Below, piece after piece: positions 59,042-64,000 of a stretch of 64,000 nt of DNA. Source of the stretch: Pseudolabrys taiwanensis (GTDB taxonomy: Bacteria; Pseudomonadota; Alphaproteobacteria; Rhizobiales; Xanthobacteraceae); NCBI RefSeq assembly GCF_003367395.1, contig NZ_CP031417.1:4216001-4280000 (forward strand), written 5' to 3'. Under the pieces are notes generated by a model. The model was not told the DNA's origin, searched no databases, and saw only the letters and a program-made list of their open reading frames with translations. The translations under genes and the position numbers were made by a program. Numbering within the stretch: the stretch's first letter is position 1; every line of letters starts with the position of its first letter.

Positions 59042-59368
59042 ATGCTGCTAGGCGATGTTCTGGCACAATTCGATGATGATGCGATGGCGGCCGAGATGCT
59101 TCTCCGCTTGGACGATCTTGGCTTGGTCGCACGCTTGCGGGAAGAAGCCGATGCGCAAGAGCGCGCCCTTGGCGAGTTTGCGGCAAGTTCGGTGCGCCAC
59201 TATGCGGCCAATGCATCGGACGAAGAATGGGTCACGTTGATGGCCACGCTTGGACGCGCCGGCGATCCTGGTGTTGCCTGCATGAAGCGGGCGTTCGCTT
59301 TCGTCCTGGCGGACGATATTCGCGCGGGAGAGAAGTGCGATGACAAACACCACCTCGTCCGCGACTGA
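59042..59368 (+). CDS. Uncharacterised protein of the nar/nnrS cluster
   Basis: A 108-residue acidic, helical protein: MLLGDVLAQFDDDAMAAEML, LRLDDLGLVARLREEADA, then SVRHYAANASDEEWVTLMATLGR and AGDPGVACMKRAFAFVLADD. There is no signal peptide or membrane segment. I do not recognise a Pfam-type domain, though I have the impression that similar small genes accompany nnrS elsewhere. Its end overlaps the nnrS start by 29 bases, so translation is coupled. A cytoplasmic accessory role for NnrS or the nitrate reductase is inference. Confidence 0.75.
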   Translation: MLLGDVLAQFDDDAMAAEMLLRLDDLGLVARLREEADAQERALGEFAASSVRHYAANASDEEWVTLMATLGRAGDPGVACMKRAFAFVLADDIRAGEKCDDKHHLVRD

Positions 59369-60581
59369 TTCCAGCCGCATTGCCAAGGGCATTCCGCGTC
59401 TCCGCCCGGCGTCGCTTCCGCTGCTGAGCTACGGCTTCCGGCCGTTCTTCCTTGGCGCGGCGGTCTGGGCCTGTGTAGCGATGATCGGCTGGATCGGGCT
59501 TTTGAGCGGCGCTTGGCGTTTCGCTACGGGATATGGCGCGGTGGCCTGGCACGCGCACGAACTCCTGTTCGGTTACGTCTCGGCCGTGATGACTGGCTTC
59601 CTGCTCACCGCGATTCCGAATTGGACGGGGCGGATGCCGTTGCAGGGCGGCCCGCTGCTCGGTCTCGTGACGCTATGGATGGCCGGGCGGGTGGCGATGC
59701 TGATGACGGATGTCATCGGCACTGTGCCTGCGGCGATCGTCGATGCCGTCTACTTGTTCGTGCTGACCGCGGCGATCGTGCGCGAGATCCTCGCGGGCAA
59801 GAACTGGCGTAACCTCAAAGTCGTCGTCCTCGTCGGGCTGGTCGCTCTCGCCAACGTCTTGTTCCACTCGGAAGTCATTCTCACTGGCGCGCCGGATTAC
59901 GGTGTCCGACTCGGTATCGCCGGCATCGTCGCTCTGATCATGCTGATCGGCGGACGTGTGACGCCGAGCTTCACGCATAATTGGCTGGCGCGGCGCGCCG
60001 TCACACAGAGGCCGGCATCGCTCGGGCGCTTCGACTTTATGTCGATCGGCGTGACGGCGTTGGCTCTTGTGCTGTGGATTGTCGCGCCGGAATGGCGCGG
60101 AACGGGCGCGGCTCTTCTCGTTGCAGCCATCCTGCAGACGATCCGGCTGTCGCGCTGGGCGGGATTGCATACCTGGCGGGAGCCGATCGTGCTGATCCTG
60201 CATGTCGGCTACGCTTTCGTACCGCTGGGTGCGCTTGCCCTGGCCGTCTCGATCTTATGGCCCGAATTCTTGCCAGCGACGGGCGCGTTGCATGCATGGA
60301 CCACGGGCGCGATGGGCGTGATGACCCTCGCCATCATGACGCGCGCGACGCGCGGCCATACCGGGTACGCCATCGAATCGACCCCGCTCACAAGCGCGAT
60401 CTACGCTGCAATTGTCGTCGCCGCGATTGCCCGGGTGTCGGTGCCCTTCGTCCCGGCTTACATCACCGAGCTTCTCTATATGGCAGCGGCCGGGTGGATC
60501 GCGGCGTTCGGGTTGTTCGTCCTGGGGTACGGGCCGATGCTGGTCAAGGCTCGCCGGCAAACCCACGCGTATGGCTGCTGA
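59340..60581 (+). CDS. nnrS: NnrS-family heme/copper membrane protein
   Basis: A 413-residue protein with about twelve helices. NnrS signatures: LLSYGFRPFFLGAAVWACVA near the start, GYGAVAWHAHELLFGYVSAV, MTGFLLTAIPNWTGR (conserved His and Asn), MTRATRGHTG near residue 335. NnrS proteins reduce nitric-oxide stress under denitrifying conditions. No NO reductase genes are in the window. The ATG lies within the end of the 108-residue gene. Confidence 0.93.
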   Translation: MTNTTSSATDSSRIAKGIPRLRPASLPLLSYGFRPFFLGAAVWACVAMIGWIGLLSGAWRFATGYGAVAWHAHELLFGYVSAVMTGFLLTAIPNWTGRMPLQGGPLLGLVTLWMAGRVAMLMTDVIGTVPAAIVDAVYLFVLTAAIVREILAGKNWRNLKVVVLVGLVALANVLFHSEVILTGAPDYGVRLGIAGIVALIMLIGGRVTPSFTHNWLARRAVTQRPASLGRFDFMSIGVTALALVLWIVAPEWRGTGAALLVAAILQTIRLSRWAGLHTWREPIVLILHVGYAFVPLGALALAVSILWPEFLPATGALHAWTTGAMGVMTLAIMTRATRGHTGYAIESTPLTSAIYAAIVVAAIARVSVPFVPAYITELLYMAAAGWIAAFGLFVLGYGPMLVKARRQTHAYGC

Positions 60582-60809
60582 GCCGGGCGTGGCGGACGTC
60601 TTGACGTCCGGTCTTGGGCGCTGGGTCGTGGCGCTTGGTCTTGGGCGCCCTGTCTTGGCGCGGATTTTGGCGCGGATCTCGGCCGAGTTCCGCGGTCCGA
60701 CGACATTGCGAGCGTACTGATTAAGCGTATACTGAGTAATACAAGCGGCCGCCAACAGGCCGACGCTCGTTCCGTCGCGAGCGACATAATCATACTGTGG
60801 GAGGAAAAT

Positions 60810-61766
60810 ATGCGCTGGCTGTCCGCAATTGCCGTCTCGTCACTCGCCCTTTTCGTTGCTCCCCTGGCGCATGCGCAAAGTCTGAAGGTCGCCGTATCCC
60901 AACGCGGGTTCTGGGACAGCTCGTTCGTCGAGTTCGCGCAGCGCGAAGGCTTCTTCAAGGACGAGAAGCTGGACGTCGAGTTCTTCTACACCGATGGCGG
61001 CGCCGCGACGTTGGCGGCCGTGATGTCGGGAAGCGTCGACGTCGGCATGTCGAACGGTCTGCTCGGCGTGATCGGCCGTTATAGCAAAGGCGCGCCACTG
61101 CGCGTCATCTCGGCCGAGATGACAGGCGCCACCGATGCCTTCTGGTATGCGCGAACCGATAGCGGCATCAAATCGCTGAAGGATGCCGACGGCAAGAGCA
61201 TTGCCTTCTCCTCGCCGGGCTCGTCGACCAATCTCATGCTGCTCGCGCTGCTCAAGCGCGCGGGGGTCAACGGCAAGCCCGTCGCGACGGGCGGCACGCC
61301 CGCGACCTTCACGCAGGTCATGACAAAGCAGATCGATATAGGCTGGTCCGTGCCGCCCTTCGGCCTGCGCGAAATCGCCGAAGGCAAGATCGCCATCGTG
61401 GCGCGCGGCAGCGATCTGCCCGAATTCACCAACCAGACTATACGCGTCAATTTGGCGACGGCCGAAACGGTGGCCGCCAAAAGGGATGCCCTCACGCGTT
61501 ATATGAAAGCCTATGCCCGCGCGATCGATTGGGCCTATCAGAATCCGAAAGCGCTCGAGCACTACGCGGAGATCGCGAAGGTGTCGGTGGATACGGCGCG
61601 TCACGTGCGCGACGAGTTCTATCCGAAAGCGACGATGCAGGTCGGCGAGATCAAGGGTCTCGATCTCGCACTGAAAGATGCCGTCACGTATCGCTACATC
61701 GCGCAGCCGATGACGCCGAAGGATGTCGAGGGACTGTTCGACATTCTCTACAAACCGGCAAAATGA
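60810..61766 (+). CDS. NitT/TauT-type ABC transporter substrate-binding protein (orphan)
   Basis: A 318-residue periplasmic binding protein with signal peptide MRWLSAIAVSSLALFVAPLAHA. Family features: FVEFAQREGFFKDEKLDVEF near the start, GGAATLAAVMSGSVDVGMSN, KSIAFSSPGSSTNLMLLALL, and YMKAYARAIDWAYQNPKALE. The RBS GGGAGGAAAA lies just before the ATG. No permease or ATPase gene is next to it. The ligand could be a sulfonate, nitrate, thiamine precursor or aromatic acid; the sequence does not tell. Confidence 0.88.
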   Translation: MRWLSAIAVSSLALFVAPLAHAQSLKVAVSQRGFWDSSFVEFAQREGFFKDEKLDVEFFYTDGGAATLAAVMSGSVDVGMSNGLLGVIGRYSKGAPLRVISAEMTGATDAFWYARTDSGIKSLKDADGKSIAFSSPGSSTNLMLLALLKRAGVNGKPVATGGTPATFTQVMTKQIDIGWSVPPFGLREIAEGKIAIVARGSDLPEFTNQTIRVNLATAETVAAKRDALTRYMKAYARAIDWAYQNPKALEHYAEIAKVSVDTARHVRDEFYPKATMQVGEIKGLDLALKDAVTYRYIAQPMTPKDVEGLFDILYKPAK

Positions 61767-61822
61767 CCTCTAAGCCGCCGTGGTGCCGACCTGTCCCAAG
61801 TGGGCCGTTGAAGGAGCCGAGG

Positions 61823-62839
61823 ATGAAGGAGCGTTCGGACGCGCGCGGTTTCTCGCGGCGTGAGGCGGGGAAGTTGATCGGGCTGACGGCTTTCGCGCTG
61901 CCGGCCGCCACATCGGCAGACGCGCAAGATCGCGCAGGACTGCGTTACGCCAGCGGGCTAACAGAGGAGCCCGTCACATATTATGAAGTGATCGAGCCGG
62001 CCGGCGGTGCCACGAAGAAGCCTCCTTTATTCCTGGTCCACGGCGGCGCGCATACCGGCCAATGCTACTTGATGACGGCGGACGGGCGTCCTGGATGGGC
62101 GCACGTGTTCGCTCAAGCCGGTCATCGCGTGATGATTGTCGATTGGCCGGGGAGTGGCCGCAGCGGCTACGTCCCGAGCGACAAGCTCACCGGTGAAACG
62201 ATCGTCGATGGGCTGGGTAAGGCGCTCCAAACGCTCGGCGAGCCGGCGATTGTGATGACGCATTCGATGTCCGGCCCCTATGGCTGGAAGTTGCTTGAAC
62301 GTTACGGCGATCATATCGCCAAACTGGTCGCGGTCGCGCCCGGTCCGCCGGGCAATATCCAACCGGCTGCGTCAATCGTGAACGAGACGCCAGACACGGT
62401 GGAGGTGCGCGGCACGACGAACTACACGCTCGACCGCAAGGCGCCGTTCGTCGCTTCGTCGAATTTCACGCTGTCTAAGCTTGTCGGCAAGAGCACGCAG
62501 TTCCCACGCGAATATGTCGCCCGCTATGCGGCGTCGCTGCAGCCGATCGCGCCGCGGCTGCTCTACCAGCGGCTCAACATCGGCGGCGCACAGATGAAAG
62601 TCGTCGACTTTTCGAAGTATGCCGGCAAGCGTGTCTTGATCGTGATCGGTACCGACGACGTCGATCATCCCCGAGAACTCGACGAACCGATCGCGGCATG
62701 GCTGAACCAGAATGGCGCCAAAGCCGATTTCTGGATGCTCGCCGACCACGGGATCAGCGGCAATGGCCACATGATGATGCTTGAGAAGAACAGCGATGCG
62801 ATCGCAAAAGCGATCCTGACCTGGATCGAAGCGGCGTAG
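61823..62839 (+). CDS. Tat-exported alpha/beta hydrolase
   Basis: A 338-residue hydrolase with a twin-arginine signal (GFSRREAGKLIGLTAFALPA, cleavage near ADA). The oxyanion motif is in FLVHGGAHTG; the nucleophile elbow is THSMSGPYG (Ser); the acid lies in IVIGTDDVDHP and the His in GISGNGHMMMLE. This set is close to periplasmic esterases such as those handling acyl or aromatic esters. The ATG at 61823 is preceded by AAGGAGCCGAGG. It lies 56 bases after the orphan binding protein, probably in one operon, which suggests that the hydrolase releases or processes the transported compound. Confidence 0.87.
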   Translation: MKERSDARGFSRREAGKLIGLTAFALPAATSADAQDRAGLRYASGLTEEPVTYYEVIEPAGGATKKPPLFLVHGGAHTGQCYLMTADGRPGWAHVFAQAGHRVMIVDWPGSGRSGYVPSDKLTGETIVDGLGKALQTLGEPAIVMTHSMSGPYGWKLLERYGDHIAKLVAVAPGPPGNIQPAASIVNETPDTVEVRGTTNYTLDRKAPFVASSNFTLSKLVGKSTQFPREYVARYAASLQPIAPRLLYQRLNIGGAQMKVVDFSKYAGKRVLIVIGTDDVDHPRELDEPIAAWLNQNGAKADFWMLADHGISGNGHMMMLEKNSDAIAKAILTWIEAA

Positions 62840-62850
62840 CAAGTTGGTCT

Positions 62851-62874
62851 CGCGCGGCCGCGCGGCCGCGCGGC
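62851..62874. repeat. Short tandem GCGCGGCC palindromes
   Basis: GCGCGGCCGCGCGGCCGCGCGG contains overlapping GCGGCCGC palindromes between two convergent genes. It could form a very stable hairpin and help end transcription from both sides. Confidence 0.4.
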
Positions 62875-62885
62875 AAAGCGACTTT

Positions 62886-64000
62886 CTACTTTTCGCGAAA
62901 GGCCCTGGTGAGCCGGTCGGTCAGCGGCTTGCTGAGATAAGACAGCGGTGTGCGGGCATCCGTCTCGATGAAGGCTTCGGCGGGCATGCCTGGCACAAGT
63001 TTCCTGCCGCCGAGTCGCGCGATCTCTTGGGCCGGCAAACGGATGCGCACTTTGTAGTAGCTCGCATGCGTGTTCTCGTCCTGGCTTGTGTCCGCCGACA
63101 CGGTGGCGACGGCGCCGTCCACCTCCGGCGTCGTGCGCACATCGAAGGTGGGAAAGCGAAGCCTGGCGATTTGGCCGACATAAAGCTGGTCGATGTCGCG
63201 CGGTTCGATCTTCGCTTCCACCGTCAAGGCGTCGTGATCCGGGACGATCAGCATGATCTGCTCGCCGGCCGAGATGACGCCGCCGATCGTATGCACCGAA
63301 AGCTCGTGCACATAGCCTTCCTGCGGCGCGACGATATCGATCCGCTTGAGCTGATCTTCCGCCGCAATCTTGCGTTCGCCGAGTTCGGCCATCTTGCCCT
63401 GGATCTCTCGTAATTCCTTGGCGACGTCGCTGCGCAGATCCTGATCGATCTGGATGATCTTCAGCCGCGTCTCCGAGATTCGGCCTCTGGCTTCCGCGAT
63501 CGATGCCACGAGTTGGTTGCCTTCGCCTTCGAGCCGCGCCGCGTCGCGTTCGAGCGCGGTGATGCGGGAAATCGGCACCAGATTCTTGTGCCAAAGCTCG
63601 CGCACGCTGTCGCGCTCGCGATAGACGAGCTCGATCTCGCGCCTCTTCGACTCGGCCTGGCCGGTCAGGCCCTGGATTTGCTCGTTGAGCTGGTCGATCT
63701 GCTCCTTGAGCTGATCTTTCTGTCCCTGCCGCGCGCTCTTGCGCAGCGCGAACAGCCGCAGTTCGCCGGTCATCAGCCGTGCGATCTCGGCGTCTTGCGC
63801 GCGGTCGATCAAAGCGGAAGGAAAGACCGGCGCCGTGGCGCCGTCGCGCTCGGCTTCGAGTCGCGCCTCGCGGGCCATCAACTCATCGAGGCTTTTGACG
63901 ACAATCGCGAGGTTGGCGCGCGTGACGGTCTCGTCGAGCCGCGCCACCACTTGGCCGGCCTTCACGGCGTCGCCGTCGCGCACGAACAGTCCGCCAACGA
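62886..64000 (-). CDS. HlyD-family type I secretion membrane fusion protein, N-terminus outside the window
   Basis: At least 371 residues; the frame stays open to the right edge, so the cytoplasmic start and membrane anchor are missing. Seen: the lipoyl half-motif VRDGDAVKAGQVVARLDET, a long alpha-hairpin rich in coiled coil (LKEQIDQLNEQIQGLTGQAE, GEGNQLVASIAEARGRISET), the second lipoyl half (RIDIVAPQEGYVHELSVHTI) and the C-terminal beta domain ending PLSYLSKPLTDRLTRAFREK. This is the PrsE/HlyD adaptor that joins an ABC exporter to an outer-membrane channel. The exporter gene should lie to the right. Confidence 0.9.
   Translation of the reverse strand, partial: VGGLFVRDGDAVKAGQVVARLDETVTRANLAIVVKSLDELMAREARLEAERDGATAPVFPSALIDRAQDAEIARLMTGELRLFALRKSARQGQKDQLKEQIDQLNEQIQGLTGQAESKRREIELVYRERDSVRELWHKNLVPISRITALERDAARLEGEGNQLVASIAEARGRISETRLKIIQIDQDLRSDVAKELREIQGKMAELGERKIAAEDQLKRIDIVAPQEGYVHELSVHTIGGVISAGEQIMLIVPDHDALTVEAKIEPRDIDQLYVGQIARLRFPTFDVRTTPEVDGAVATVSADTSQDENTHASYYKVRIRLPAQEIARLGGRKLVPGMPAEAFIETDARTPLSYLSKPLTDRLTRAFREK

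Overview
The window reads as chromosomal DNA of a GC-rich alphaproteobacterium of the Hyphomicrobiales, in the Bradyrhizobium/Rhodopseudomonas/Pseudolabrys neighbourhood. Reasons: the F1 ATPase operon atpHAGDC stands alone without F0 genes; lpd, xerC and priA lie just upstream of atpH; the block rplU-rpmA-GNAT-obgE-proB-proA-nadD-rsfS-rlmH-envC-ctpA-YibQ-like-rppH is present; and the intergenic spaces carry short palindromic repeats typical of that group. The genus is an inference from gene order and protein similarity recalled from memory; no search was run.

Layout. 1-2.3 kb: end of the 2-oxoglutarate dehydrogenase E2 gene, a small unknown gene and lpdA (TCA cycle). 2.4-10.1 kb: two unknown membrane proteins, xerC (minus), priA (plus), an aldo/keto reductase and two EamA exporters (minus). 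10.4-15.6 kb: atpHAGDC (plus) with two repeat elements inside the operon. 15.7-27.0 kb: mostly minus-strand housekeeping genes for RNA 5'-end processing (rppH), envelope remodelling (YibQ-like, ctpA, envC), ribosome maturation (rlmH, rsfS), NAD synthesis (nadD) and proline synthesis (proA, proB), with a small plus gene, a plus-strand hydrolase and a possible minus-strand gene between proA and proB.

27.0-37.6 kb is an accessory stretch separating proB from obgE: a solute-binding protein of the tripartite tricarboxylate transporter type, a three-subunit membrane-type dehydrogenase (flavoprotein, three-heme cytochrome c, Tat-exported small subunit), RlpA, a DUF72 protein, two coupled AraC-type regulators of which the first lacks half its DNA-binding domain, a DUF6894 protein and the glutathione-dependent formaldehyde dehydrogenase. 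37.7-44.5 kb holds obgE, then a plus-strand four-gene unit (Tat phosphoesterase, cupredoxin, ECF sigma factor, zinc-type anti-sigma factor), a chagasin-type protease inhibitor and an EamA transporter, then GNAT, rpmA and rplU (minus).

44.7-47.7 kb: a KdpD/KdpE-like two-component pair without potassium pump genes, and tRNA-Ser(CGA). 47.7-60.6 kb is a respiratory nitrate reduction island: a cysteine-less Crp/Fnr regulator (NarR-like) divergent from narK(fused)-narGHJI-ppiC-unknown-nnrS, with one perfect and two near-perfect FNR-type boxes between them. NarK brings nitrate in and exchanges nitrite, NarGHI reduces nitrate at the inner face of the membrane using quinol, NarJ and probably the isomerase help assembly, and NnrS belongs to the nitric-oxide stress response. 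60.8-64 kb: an orphan NitT/TauT-type binding protein, a Tat-exported hydrolase and part of a HlyD-type secretion adaptor.

I found no CRISPR array, phage or intact insertion sequence. The least explained pieces are the 108-residue protein between ppiC and nnrS, the sigma/cupredoxin/phosphoesterase unit, the half-HTH AraC protein, and a small minus-strand gene with its own terminator beside proA.
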